DNA of 64,000 nt from the NCBI RefSeq assembly GCF_024166365.1, contig NC_064842.1, positions 16,339,001-16,403,000 on the forward strand. Reading direction: 5' to 3'. The DNA is from Elephas maximus indicus. Taxonomy: Eukaryota; Chordata; Mammalia; Proboscidea; Elephantidae. Below are positions 51,091 through 62,938 of this stretch, piece after piece. Below the pieces are notes generated by a model. It did not search any database. It was given only the letters and a program-made list of their open reading frames with translations, and was not told where the DNA came from. The translations under genes were made by a program, and so were the position numbers. Each line of letters opens with the position of its first letter. Within the stretch, counting starts at the first letter, position 1.

Positions 51091-51225
51091 TAGAATCTGT
51101 AAGCTGGCCCTACCTTCTCCCAAAAGCTTTCAGACACTCCAGCCACAGGCCACTCCCTGAAGCCTCCACACAGCAGGAGACCTCTGAGTACTCCGTGAGA
51201 CTCACGTGCCTGCGGTACTGTGTCT

Positions 51226-51239
51226 CCACCAGAGGGCAC
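51226..51239 (+). promoter_or_regulatory. CTCF-like motif, perfect core
   Basis: 'ccaccagagggcac' fits CCASYAGRKGGCRS at every position. It lies in intron 2, just before an AfroSINE. Confidence 0.45.
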
Positions 51240-51297
51240 ACTCCAGGAACACTGGGAACCTCTCCTTAAACTTCTACCTGCCCCAGTAGGAGTGCAA

Positions 51298-51475
51298 TGG
51301 AGTCCCTGGGTGGTGCAAACCGCTAACACACTTGGCTGCTTACTGAAAGGTCAGAGGGCGGAGTCCACCCAGAGGCACCGTGGAAGAAAAGTCAGCCATT
51401 TAAAACCCTATGGCACACAATTCTACTTTGACACACATGGGGTCGCCAGGAGTCAGAGGTGACTCGACACCAACT
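51298..51475 (+). repeat. AfroSINE, long subfamily
   Basis: 'ggagtccctgggtggtgcaa' to 'agaggtgactcgacaccaac'. Confidence 0.9.
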
Positions 51476-51689
51476 TTCCTTTTCTTTGGCAGTGCTATCC
51501 TTTCTCATCCCTTGCCTCTAAAAAACAAAATTTCCTCACTGATGAGCTCAGCTGCATGGGCTATCCCTTAACAGTCTGGAGCGGAGACAGTGCCTGGGCC
51601 AGGAAGGTCTCTCATGCTGTGCAGGCCAGGGGCAGAGCTGGCAGGGACAGTGTTATATCTTGGCTTTCAGGGAGCCAGGATTAAAGAGG

Positions 51690-51890
51690 GGTCCCTGGGT
51701 GGTACAGATGGCTAATGTTCTTGATTGCTAACCTAAAGGTCGGAGGTTTGAGTCTACCCGGAGATGCCTTGGAAGAAAGGCTTGGTAACCTACTTCTAAA
51801 ACTCAGCCATTGAAAACCACATGGAGCACAGTTCTACTATGACACACACGGGGTCACCTTGAGTTGGAGTCGACTCAATGGCACCCAGTA
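51690..51890 (+). repeat. AfroSINE, long subfamily
   Basis: 'gggtccctgggtggtacaga' to 'ttggagtcgactcaatggca'. Confidence 0.92.
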
Positions 51891-53184
51891 GGAAGGAGCA
51901 CAAGGCTGCCAGCTGTCTGACTGGCAAGAATACTTATGTGCCCAGCACACAGTAAAGCTCAGGCCCTGCCACATCCCATCTGCTAGGAGGAGAGACACAC
52001 CTAACCAAGGCCATGCTTTTCCATGCTCACCTGCTCAAGCCTGGATTTTTCCAGAGACATCTCCAGGGAGCAGGTGGGGCACATCTGCAGGAACTCCTGT
52101 TTCCTCTGCCTGAGCTGGGCTCCCAAATCATCTCCACGCCCCTCTGCTCCCTGAAGCCAGCAGCCTGGCTGGCCCCAGACCCCCGGGGTCTCGGGCCAGT
52201 CAGCCCTGCTCAGAGTCTGTGACGTCCTTGCCAGCAGGTACTACTGGCACCAGGGCTCTGGGGACACCAGCAAAGACTGCTCTTGCACTAGCAACGTTTT
52301 GTTTCAGATCCACCCTCCTTCCCTCTGCCTAACTTTACAGTATCTGGTATCAAAGGGGCCCACTATCTTGCCAAACCACATTTTTCCTTGGTTACCCAAG
52401 AACTGAGGTGTCCTTCACCCAAAATGGAAATGTTCGTTAACACTCCCCAGCAGGCAAGGCCCGCAAATGCGCTATCTCTGGTCTAGAAGGTCACTAACTT
52501 GGCTCGCCCCTCCCCTCCCTCCTGGATTCCATCCTCTTCAGAACTAAAAATAATGGAGGGCTGGAGGAAAGAGGCACAGGAGAGGAAGCAGCAGGAGGCC
52601 TAGGAAATGCCTGGGTGAAACACAGAGGCCTAGCCTGCCTCTCACACCAGGAGCCGTCTGGACCTCAAAGGCCGCTGGGACCTGAGGCTAGGAGCGGCCA
52701 ACAATGGGAGGAAACGGGGAGTGGGGGGCCAGGGAAGAGCCTGGGAGGGGGCTGCCTCTACAGCTGACTTCCTAATGGATAAAGCCCACAGGACAGAAAG
52801 GCTGGGCCTTTCCTCTGGGGCGGGCACCGGGCTCAGCCCAGCCAGGCCATGGCAGCCCCTGTAGCACACGCTAACCCCCACCCCACTCTTGAGCCTCGTC
52901 CACCCCTCACCAGAGATTTTATTTTTACTTTGGTAAAAACGCAAAAAAGCACGGCAGAGATTTACAGAGGGTGAAAATTTACTGGAAGCTCTCGCTGGCC
53001 AGAGACAATGGGCACCAAAATCCAGAGGCCGCAGAGCACCACCAGTGCCCCTTCTGGCCCAGCTCCTCTAAGGAGCCAGCAAGCACTCGGGGTCTACACC
53101 CTCAGTGCACTCTACCCCACCCCACCCCTCCTCCTCTGGGACAGCTCTTCCTGGGCCTGGGGGCTACAAGGGCTCATCCCTCCT

Positions 53185-53405
53185 CAGCCAGTGCTAATTA
53201 TCTTATATGTATTAACTCATTTAATGAGTATCTCATCTTATAGGCATACTGTCATTATCCCCATTTTACAGATGCAGACACTGAGACACAGAGAGATTAA
53301 CTAACTTGCCCAAGGTTGCATAGATGGTAAATGGCAAAGCCAGGATTTGAACCCAGGCAGTCTGGCTGCGGAATCCAAGCTTTTCATCACTCTGCTAGGC
53401 TTCTT
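53185..53405 (-). repeat. MIR SINE, well preserved
   Basis: 'attatccccattttacagat', 'taactaacttgcccaaggtt' and 'ccaggatttgaacccaggca' are the MIR consensus in antisense. Confidence 0.9.
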
Positions 53406-53419
53406 CCATTGCCAGACAA

Positions 53420-53600
53420 ACCCAAGTTCTCGTTATTCCTAGGTGCTATAAGGCAAGTTACTAAGCCTCTCTGAGCTTTCTGTAAAATGTCCGTGCCACC
53501 TACCCGACTGGGTTGTTTGGGGGATTAAATTAAATCTTCTGTGTGTGCCTGGCACATGGATAGAAGCACTTGAGAAAGGTGCTGTCATTGCATTGCATGT
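53420..53600 (+). repeat. MIR SINE
   Basis: 'aagttactaagcctctctga', 'gtttgggggattaaattaaa' and 'gtgcctggcacatgg'. Confidence 0.75.
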
Positions 53601-54159
53601 GTGCTGCCTGGTATGTAAGCTGCCTGAGGGCAAGAACCTGCACCTGGGGTGAAACCCACATGGCTGGGCTTCCTGTTGGCTCAGTAGAGGTTAGCCGCAG
53701 GGTTTGACCACCTCCCCCTCCACCCCCAACCCTGGCCTCCGAATCCTGCCTTTCCTTGAGGCAAGTCCAAAGGGTGAGGCCATAGGGGCAGCAGGAAGAG
53801 GGCCCCAACAGACAGTACTATTCCTGTCCATAAAAAGAACCTGGAGGAGCTTGAAGCTGGCCTGAAACAGAGTCTGGCCAGGCGGCCTCTCTTTCTGGGA
53901 GGTCCAGAGGGCCCGGGGGTCACTTTTAGGCTTGGTGTGAGAAGGAGTGCAGAGGCTGCACGGCAGCATGGCTGAAGGAAGCCATGACAGCTGGTCTGCT
54001 TCCTGCAGCCCAGCTGCCCCTCAGGGACACGGAAATGTAGAAACAGGCCTCTTTATCCCATGCTGGAGATGACATTTAAATAGCCAGAAATCTGAAAGGA
54101 AGTTTTCTGAAAAATGCAGAAGAATCTAAAATGTCATCTTCTCCCAGCTCTCACAAGCA

Positions 54160-54392
54160 ACCAAGCAACCAACCAACCAACCATCATGCCAGCTGCTGTT
54201 GACTTAATTCCAACTCATGGTGACCCCAAGTATGTCGGAGTAGAACTGTGCTCCATAGGGTTTTCAACGACTGATTTTTTAGAAAGTAGATTGCCAGCTC
54301 TTTCTTCCAAGGCACCTCTGACTGGATTCGAACCTCTAACCTTTCAGTTAGCAGCCAAGTGTGTTAACCCCTAGTACCACCCAGGAACTCCC
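54160..54392 (-). repeat. AfroSINE with 10-bp target-site duplication
   Basis: Minus-strand copy with a (CCAA)n-type tail, flanked by 'ctcacaagca' at 54150-54159 and 54393-54402. Confidence 0.94.
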
Positions 54393-54849
54393 CTCACAAG
54401 CACAATCCAGCTTAAAGACACAAACTTCCTCTGTGTAAGCAGCTCTTTAATACTCCCTTGTACTTTCTCAGAGAATCCCTGAGATTAAAAAATCTTCAGA
54501 TTATTTAATTAAAAAAAAAACACACCTAAGGACACTGCTGGGCATAGTAGAAGGGACAAGGTTTCCCCCACCTCCAGCTTGCTAAAATCTTACCTCTCTA
54601 GGCCAAAAACACGAACGGGTGAAACACTACCTTTTAAGCCGTTCCTGAGAATGCAGAAAGCACTTGTAAGAGATTTGGAAAGGGGGTTACCCTGGACTGA
54701 CTCCAAAGTCAGATTTTTGGGAACTCCCACTTAAAGAATGTCTAACAAGGAAACTTTTCAGGAAGACCTTGAATACCACATTAGCGCTTACATGCAGTAC
54801 CAAATATTTAGCTATATTTAGAAAATATTTCCAAGCAAGAGACGTTGGT

Positions 54850-55280
54850 GTAATTCACATTACTGACAGACGGCACTGATTTGCCTGTGGCTAAACGGCG
54901 CTCGACAAATGGGAGCGACTTGCAGAGCGAAGAAGAAATCCTGAGCTGTTTTCTGAAGAAGTTTCTGACCCAAGAGAGGCGAGATGCAGCTCTGAATGAG
55001 TCAGCTAGCTTTCCTCTCCTGAGCCGAGTGGCTCAGAGCAAGAGCCCCATCTCGGCCTCTATGCAGTCACGCATCAGTACAAGTGCGTCCGCTGGCAGCA
55101 CAGGAAACGGGCTGCCAAGAGGGCACACTAGTGAGCCGCATAAGTGTGAGCAAGACTCATCGGCTCACAGAAGGCGGCTGTCCTCTGGGTCATCTTGACG
55201 TCTGTGGCAGTACGTGTGATTTTCATAAACAGACTGACTCATCGGCCTTCCCATGCGTCTTAACCAGTGGAGCGCTTAGT
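54850..55280. promoter_or_regulatory. CpG-retaining block with AP-1/CRE-like sites (candidate intronic element)
   Basis: A repeat-free stretch with about 22 CpG in 440 bp, far above the surrounding intron. It contains TGAGTCA (54997-55003), TGACTCA (55235-55241) and TGACGTC (55196-55202). The plus strand is open without an ATG start from 54854 to 55198, which is probably a side effect of composition. No promoter motif such as a TATA box is clear. A regulatory role is an inference. Confidence 0.45.
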
Positions 55281-55551
55281 TAGCACTTTCCCTGTGTAGA
55301 GTAAGCCTCCCCCTGGGCTCTTGGGGGGCAGGGCAGCATGCTCTCCTCCGAGTTCCAGAGAAGCAAATGGGGCAAAGGGGCTTACCCAGGCTTGTGCCTG
55401 ATGGGGGACCAGACCTGGAGTCCTGCCTGAGCCCCTAACCCTGGCAGCATGCCCAACTGCAGCAGGGTCTCCTACCCAGTGGGAGCAGGGACACTAATCT
55501 CCTGTTTACTTCACTTTTTTTTTTTTTTTTGCTTCAGGCTGCAATGAATTG

Positions 55552-55733
55552 AAGAAGCTCTGGTGGCACAGTGGTTAAGCGCTCGGCTGCGAACCCAAAG
55601 GCCAGCCAGATTGACTCCACCAGCTTTACAGTCTGCTTCCATAAAGATTTCAGCCTTAGGAACCCCGTGGGGCAATTCTACTCTGTACTATAGGGTCACT
55701 AGGAGTCAAAATTAACTCCACAGGAAGAGGTTA
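55552..55733 (+). repeat. AfroSINE
   Basis: 'agaagctctggtggcacagt' head to 'actaggagtcaaaattaact' tail. Confidence 0.9.
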
Positions 55734-56072
55734 CAATGAATTAACATTTATTTTATACTGAGATATTTTTATGACAGCACCTGGGATACTTACGGACAAG
55801 CTAGGTTTTTACAAAACTGAGGTGGAGATATCCTACATTGGAGATGGGAGCAGAGAAGGGCCTTCACCCCAGTTCATCTGTCTTCTCCCTCAGATTCAGA
55901 GATGCAGCCAGCAAGGAAAGCACCATCACCTATACATGCCAGCCAGGCTTCCCAACAAAGGTACAAGGCCCTCTAGCTTAAAAAGCAGGGGACCATACAA
56001 AGTCGCCCTCCTGTGTTTCTGGTTCTCTTACACTTGTTTCACCTTCTTCCTACCGACTGGTTGTAGTTGCTG

Positions 56073-56392
56073 TTGTTAGCTACTGTCCGGGTGACCCCAC
56101 GTACAATGAAGCGACCTGCCACCCCGTCCTGTGCCATCCCCATGATCGGTTAGGGATCAGATCATTACGATCCATAGGGTTTTCACTGGCTGATTTTCAG
56201 AGATAGATCACCAGGCCTTTCTTCCTCGTCCGTCTTAAATCTGGAAGCTCTGCTAAAACCTGTTCAACATCCCAGCAACACACGAGCCTCCACTGGCAGA
56301 CAGGTGATGGCTGAGCACGAGGTGCATGGGCTGGGAAGTGAACCCAGGTCTCCCGCGTGGAAAGTGAGAATTCTACCACTGAACCACCAGGA
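56073..56392 (-). repeat. SINE with tRNA-Gly-like head and RTE-like body
   Basis: On the minus strand the head (about 56323-56389) reads 'GGTTCAGTGGTAGAATTC' and later 'CCACGCGGGAGACC', the D-arm and anticodon-arm order of tRNA-Gly(GCC). The body shares 'aggaagaaaggcctggtgat' and 'cagccagtgaaaacc' with the RTE 5' end and closes in a 'tagctaacaacag' tail. Confidence 0.85.
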
Positions 56393-57097
56393 CCTCATTC
56401 CTATTGAATTAGGGGAAATGAAACATTATTGAGAGACACAGAGTGGGTTTTCTAAAAAATGTATTCTGGGATGACAGAGGCTTGGACATGGGCTAATGGT
56501 CTCTGAAAGTTCTTCCCAACGAGTGATCCTAAACCAAAGTAATAGTACAGAGACATGGGGAAGAATGATCTGCCCAGTGCAGAAAGGTTTTGCATCTTAC
56601 CCAGCGCAGGGCCTCTAGGCCCAAGGCAAAGGCATGAGGTTGAGTAAGTGCCTTTGTCGGCCCATCTGCGAGGAGAGCAAACCTCCTTTACAACGTCCAC
56701 CTGCTGTGTGCAGCACGCTCGTCATGGGGGAAGTCGGTGAGCGTCTTGTGTGCCGGGAATCTGGATGAGGGCGTACAGCTGTTCTGGAAGGAGACCTCAG
56801 GGACTCCACCCCGAGGGAAGGGCTCTGAGGCTCACAGCCACCACAGCTCTCTCCCAGGCTTGGCCCCCTGAAGTCCCTGGGGATAGCCTACATTTAGGAG
56901 TTGTAACGTCACTTCTAGGGAACAGAACCAGCTGGCTGATTTATTCCCCTTAACTTTAAACGCTATTATTAGCACACATCTGTCTTTGCAGTGAAATCAC
57001 CAAGGAAAAACCCAACTTAGAAAAAAAAAAAGTATTTTCAAGCAATCGTCATCTCTATTTTTGGAAAAGAAAGCAAGTCAACAAACCACCAAAAACC

Positions 57098-57222
57098 AGT
57101 TACCAGTTGCCATCAAGTCAACTCCAAGTCATGGCGACCCCACGTGTGTTGGAAAAGAACCATGCTCCATAGGCTTTTCAATGCCTGACTTTTCGGAAGT
57201 AGAGTGCCAGGTCTTTCTTCTG
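57098..57222 (-). repeat. AfroSINE, truncated
   Basis: 'gttaccagttgccatcaagt' to 'gccaggtctttcttctgagg'. The tRNA-like head is missing. Confidence 0.85.
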
Positions 57223-58544
57223 AGGAAAACCGAAATGAGAACACACAGCACTGAAACTACAAGGTACATTAGATGGGAAAACAAGGAAGTGCTTGGAAAA
57301 CCTGAACACACCATATGCAATGTAAGACACGGCTGTTAGGTCTAAAGGATAAAGTAAAACACCAAAGAAAGCCAGCCGCTCAGATTAGATTAGCACCCGG
57401 CAAGGGGGCAGGGGGAGCGGAAGCCCACGAGATGTCTCAGGGGTCACCTAAGGTAGCTGAAATAGAAGCCGGGATTTCTGAGCCACCAAACTGAGCCAGT
57501 CTGGCCCTGCCGCCATCTCCTTTGTCTGCTCAGCTAGTGAAATGGAACATCACCCAGGTCACAGCTGAGCGATGCCTGACTCTGACTGCCCTCTGCCTCT
57601 AATGAGTTAGAACGGAATTTACAACTGGGGCCGCCTGACATTTGGGGCTGCCAGCCACGACCCGGCCCATCCAGTGGCTGTGGCCCTGATGGCCCAGACT
57701 GGACAAGAAGGCCCTCAGAGGAACACCTGAGGTGGGCCCAGGAAGAAGCCTCGCATATTTTGCCAATAAAGCCCAACATTCAAACTGCTAGAGAAAACCA
57801 TAGGCTTCCGTGGCCTTCGATTACTTCACAGAACAGCAGCCAACTGTACTTTCAGTGTTAACCTACGCCGGTCCCAAAGGCCCCTGGTCATTCCCTCTCT
57901 TGTCCACCAGCCTGCCTAAAGGAGAAAGAGATTACAGAAATGACCACGGAGCGCCCGCTTCTCCTAAAATGGGGCGAGGCTTACATTATCGATTCATCAA
58001 TCCCATATCCACCTGGAAGTCCTCCCTAAGCACTTGACAAGGGCACAGACACCCTAGGGAAGGGTGCTTGAGCTGCTGGGATACTTGCAGAGAGCAGTGC
58101 ATGGGATAGGGGTGGGCCCTGGCAGGGCGGCCCGGGGCTAGGGAGGGCGCCAGAGATAGAGCAGCCCACTATGAGGCTGCCGGGCTGTGAGCTCCTGGGA
58201 GCCAGAGGTCACCTTCAGGTCACCTTCCTCCTTGTCATCTTCTCCGCAGATTGGCACAGATGACAGTATCTGGGGCTCCAGTGCTTGTCCTCACCCCACA
58301 ACAGCGGTTCCCTGGTGGCTAGGGGCTGCAGGGTCTTGCCCTGGCACCCAGACCTGTGGCCCAGGCTGGAGGTACCATGCCGGGCTAAAGAGAATCAAAG
58401 ATTATGCTGTAGGCCCTGAGATCTCTCCTCAGGGGACAGCAAAGGACACCTCCTGGTTCCCTAGTGCAGCTCTACCAAAACACCCAGCAGATCACCAAGT
58501 CCCCTTGATTCTACCATCCTAACAGCTCTATCCGTCCCATGGCC

Positions 58545-58810
58545 ACCACCCCTTGCCACTTCATCACTCCTGGATTACAACAGCCTTCCCTGCCTCAGAC
58601 AGGTCCTCCTGCAATGGGCTCTCTAAATCAAGCTGGAAATCCTTCCGAAATATAGGTCTGATCACGCCAATTTGGTCAGGTTCCTCCTCTGCTTTAAACC
58701 TTCTAGGGCTTCCCCAAAACCTCCAGGACAAAGACCAAGCTCCTTTGCAAGGGCTTTCAAGGGCTCTGGTCTTGCCATGCCCCTTACTTCTGCCCCCCTC
58801 CCCTTTTTCA
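58545..58810 (+). repeat. L2 LINE fragment
   Basis: 'tctgatcacgccaatttggt', 'cctcctctgctttaaacctt' and 'aggacaaagaccaagctcct' match L2 3' sequence in order. Confidence 0.75.
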
Positions 58811-59149
58811 CTGGCATGATTATATATACCAAATTCAAGAAGAGTTTCACTGTCTACAATTCTACTCTGGCCACTTTTTCTTTTTTTAATTATTATTACT
58901 GGAAATAATTCTGTCATGCATAAGAGGGAGTGTTAAAAAATCATCCTACTTCAGGTGTCAAATATGCTACAAACACCATTGGTTCAGCTTCTATAGAAGG
59001 TCTCAAGAGGACAATAGCAGGTGAGGCTGCTACAAAGGGGAAATGAGTCAAGGTCACAGAAGGCCTTGACTACCAGGCTAATGAACTTGGACTAGAATCT
59101 GGTAAATGGACAGAAATTACAGAGGAAATTAACAAGAACTTTGACTACA

Positions 59150-59930
59150 AAACATAAGTCTTCTAAGTATCAAAGGCAAAGAAACCTCCAAACCAAAGCA
59201 AAAGTCAAATAAACTGGATAAAATATTTTGCAAAACACATTATGGTCAAAGTATAATAAATAGATTTTGTATATAAAGAACTCAAACGGATGGGTGAGAA
59301 AAACTTTAAAATGTCAGCAGATAACTTGGCAATGTGCATATAATCCCACATGCATATAATGGAAGTAACAATAATATACTGTTTTTGCCTATTAAATTAG
59401 CAAAAAATAGAAAAGTAATAAATACCAGCCCTTGTGAGGAGAAGAACAGAGTGGAACACATGCCAATAAACAGCTGGAGACATCCCAAATGCACACAGCC
59501 CTTTGAGAAAGCAGCCCAGGAACATGTCTCAAGGGCCATAAAAATGTTTGAACTTTTAGTGTAGTTATGTGACATCTGGAAATCTACTTAAGGAAGTGAT
59601 CCAAAAATGGAAGAAGTTTTATACCCACAAAGATGCTAATGATGGCATTGTTTCTAATAACAATAGTACTGAAAAGAACCCAACATTCAACAATAGAGGA
59701 ATGATTAAATAAATGATGAGTACATCCATGGGACTGATCATTCAGTCCTTAATAAAGGTTAGAAAGAAATGGAAAATTGTGGTATAATATTAAGTGGCGG
59801 GGGCGGGGGGGGGGGGAAGCAGGCTCAGCTATGAAAAATACTTCAAAAGGCTGAAAGCAAATACACCAATTTATAAGAGTAGTTGTATCAGTATGCATTT
59901 CTGCACATTAAGTTTATACTGACTTCAATT
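59150..59930 (+). repeat. L1-type LINE fragment (3' end region)
   Basis: 'acccacaaagatgctaatga', 'caacaatagaggaatgatta' and 'gagtacatccatgggactga' follow the usual L1 ORF2/3' sequence order in sense. The exact 5' border is unclear. Confidence 0.65.
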
Positions 59931-60379
59931 TAATGTTTGCCCCTTTACTCTGATTTCTTAGCTATTATATTCTATTGTATTGCCTATAAGTTTGTAAACA
60001 GCCTTGATGTTTTTTAAATTAAGGTGAAATATAAATTAATCAACTAATTAACAATCAACAGAATCAACATGTTTAGTTATGATGGTAGGGCTATGATGAT
60101 ATACTTTTCTCTTATTTTCAAAATTTCTGTAAGGCCGTTAACTTTGCCTTTACAGTTTAAAAAAAAATGTGTGGACCACCAAACAAACAGGTAACATGAC
60201 AAAACTGCTGTCCTATCTCACCTGGCTCCTTCAGGGAATCTTCCTGCCTGTGACCTGAGAACAGAGCCTCTTCCAAAACGTCCCTTTCTCTGAGGGAGAG
60301 ACAGGGCTTCCCCTCTGTGTAGGTTCCAAGAGGTCCAGACTGAAAACTGTTCTCTGAATGGGCTGTCTGTTCTGTGGGG

Positions 60380-60510
60380 CTGCAGGAGAAAGGCTTGACA
60401 ATCTGCTGCTGTAAAGATTATAGCCAAGACAACCCTACGGGTCAGTTCTACTCTGTAACACATGGGGTCACCATGAGACAGAACGGACTCAACAACAGCG
60501 ATATTTTGTT
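60380..60510 (+). repeat. AfroSINE-like tail fragment
   Basis: 'aggagaaaggcttgacaatc', 'gggtcagttctactctgtaa' and 'ggtcaccatgagacagaac'. No tRNA-like head. Confidence 0.75.
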
Positions 60511-60907
60511 TTGTTTTATTCTGACAACAAACAGAATCACATAATGGCAGCCCTTCCCAATACTCAAAAAGCAAGGGTGAGAAGGGAAGTGGTGAATACA
60601 GTTGTGTGGGAAACCCTTCCACAAAGAACAGATAAAAAAGAGTAAACTCCTTGAGAGTAGGCACCATGACACTCATCTTTGCACTCAGATCTGTGTTCTC
60701 AGATCACATGCAGGGAGAAGCACTGAAGGAATGGGGTAAAATATGGCAGCAATTTTAAGTTAACTGTTTATTTGGTGGTCCATATGTTTTGATTTTTATT
60801 TATTTTTTGGTCCATACATTTTTAAATTGTAAAAGCAAACTAACCCTAGGTACAAAAATGATGTCCAATAAAGGAGCTCAATAAATAGTATTGTGAATGG
60901 GTTATTT

Positions 60908-60931
60908 CATTCATTCATTCATCTTGAACAA
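60908..60931. repeat. (TTCA)n short repeat
   Basis: 'tcattcattcattcat' run. Confidence 0.75.
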
Positions 60932-61044
60932 ATATTTGCAGAGTGCATGGTATTCATTGTTGTTGTGTACAGTCAAGTAGAAACGTGAACTGTTCATGCA
61001 GAGCTTTTTAGGCCACATTTAGGACTATGGATTTTATTTTGAGT

Positions 61045-61223
61045 GAGATGGAATCATAAGGACCCCATGTGAGAGCAGAACTGCTCCACAGGGCTTTCTA
61101 GGCTGTGATCCTTATGATAGCAGATTGCCAGGTCTCTCTCTAAAGGAACTGCTGGGTGGGTTTGAACTGCCCGCCTTCCAGCTAGCATCAGGGCGCTTAA
61201 CTGTTGTGTTACCAGGGCTCCTC
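61045..61223 (-). repeat. AfroSINE
   Basis: 'gaaccccatg'-type body to 'gtgttaccagggctcc'. The A-rich tail is lost. Confidence 0.85.
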
Positions 61224-61226
61224 TCT

Positions 61227-61430
61227 GTTGTTGCTGGGTGCCAACAAGTCAACTTCCGCCTCATAGCGACCCCGAGTGACAGAGTAGAACCACTTCATGG
61301 GGTTTTCTTGGCTGAAATCTCTAAGGGAGTGGACTGCCAGGTCTTTCTCCTGTGAAGCCACTGGTGGGTTTGAACTGCTAACCTTTTGTTAGCAGCTGAA
61401 TGCTTAACCATTGCACCACTAGGGCTCCTT
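61227..61430 (-). repeat. AfroSINE, tandem to the previous one
   Basis: 'tgggtgccaacaagtcaact' to 'attgcaccactagggctcc'; same orientation, separated by 3 bp. Confidence 0.9.
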
Positions 61431-61479
61431 TAGCAGTGGAGAGAGGCAAACAGTAAACAAATAACTATATAGGTACATC

Positions 61480-61850
61480 AAGCGGTGATAAGTGTTCTGA
61501 AGAAAAGTAAGGCAACAGGAAGTGAAAAAAGGTCAGAGGAAAGGGGTATGCTATCTTAGCACGGGTGCTCAGGAAAAGTCTTTTCCCCTACACATTCCGG
61601 CAGAGGGAACAGCCAAGTGCACAGGCCTTGAAACGGGCTACTGGGTAGGTTCAGTGACCAGCAGGAACAGCAATGTGACTGAAACCGAGTGAAGAAAGGG
61701 GAGAATGGAATGATTAGCCATCTGTTCATGCACAGCTTTTTTGGCCACATTTAGGACTTTGGATGGAATCCCCTGGAGGGTTCTGGACAAGGAGTATCAT
61801 ATTTGACTTATGTTTTAAAAGGATCACTCTGTGTGTAGGGTAGACCTGGA
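61480..61850. repeat. Old mammal-wide interspersed repeat, family not named
   Basis: 'aacagccaagtgcacaggcc', 'atttaggactttggatggaa' and 'gttttaaaaggatcactctg' form a sequence order I know from other mammal genomes, but I cannot assign the family safely. Confidence 0.45.
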
Positions 61851-62802
61851 GAATACAGAGTGGGAGGAGGTGGAGGAGAGGGAAAGCAGGAGAGATTAGT
61901 TTTGAGGCTGCTGTAATCACCTGGGTGAGAGAGGAAAATGGATTGAAAAGAATAATAAATACCCTCTTCTTTGGATCATGACTATCTCTGTCTGAGGGAC
62001 AGGGCTCCCTCCACATTCCCATGACAACCTGAAAGCAGGAATTCTCCTTGAAAGAAGGAGACTTGCAAAGGCCTAAGATCTTGACAACAGGGAGGCGGGA
62101 AGGAATTCTCCCGGCCAGAGATAAAGAGCCTGCCAGTGGGCATGGGTGGGCAGTGCTGTGTCAGGTGTGGCCCCACACGGTGAAGAAACCTACCTCCCAT
62201 CTTGGCGGGAGGTGGTTTCATTGAACGAATTCCAGATTTTGATTAGGAGCAGAAGGTTTTGCTCCTAAGAGAGGTATGAACTTGGGCAGACAAACAGAAA
62301 GAAGTTCCTAAGCACAGAGGCTGCACTTTGTTTCTGTACCCCAAGTTCAGTGATTTAAAAAAAAAAAACAAAAAAAGTCTGCTGCACTCAGAATAATGGC
62401 CCTTGCTGAACAGAATTCTGTTTCTAATGAGAGAAATACATGTTTTAAATTGCACCAAGCCCCTGACAAGGACGCTCTTCTAGATACTTCCATTTTAAAC
62501 TGGGATAAATTGGAGAAGTCGCGGAAACATAGGTTCTATCTTGCTTAGGGGTGCGGATGATCTAAGGAAGGCTAACACAAAGGGCTTTGTCAGTTTAAAG
62601 ACACCCACAGCAACCGGGGGTGGAACCAGAAACCAGTTCAGCTAAATCCCAACGTACAACCACAAGAGTTTAAACAATTCCCTATAAAGGAATACTCCTA
62701 AATTCTCTAGCTGTGTAGAAGTCTTTGATAAGTCTCCTGAACTGATATATTAACAGAGAAATAGAGATACAGAGAAAAAGAGAGAGACCTACACATCATA
62801 TA

Positions 62803-62938
62803 CATTGTAGCGACTCATAGTGGCCCTATAGGACAGAGTAGAACTGTCCCAGAGAGCTTCCAAGGAGCGCCTGGTGGATTTCAACTGCCCACCTTTTGGT
62901 TAGCAGCTGTAGCTCTTTACTACGTTACCAGGGTTTCC
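62803..62938 (-). repeat. AfroSINE, short
   Basis: 'gcgactcatagtggccctat' to 'acgttaccagggtttcc'. The 'cattgtagcgactcatag' start shows a truncated tail. Confidence 0.88.

Noticed and set aside
54881..55198. Plus-strand 105-codon frame in the CpG block
   Set aside because: Starts at TTG, no upstream ATG in frame, no known domain and no convincing splice sites; CpG-rich DNA lowers stop frequency.
56323..56389. Possible tRNA-Gly gene
   Set aside because: The anticodon region and T-arm are altered and the sequence continues into a SINE body with an RTE-like tail.
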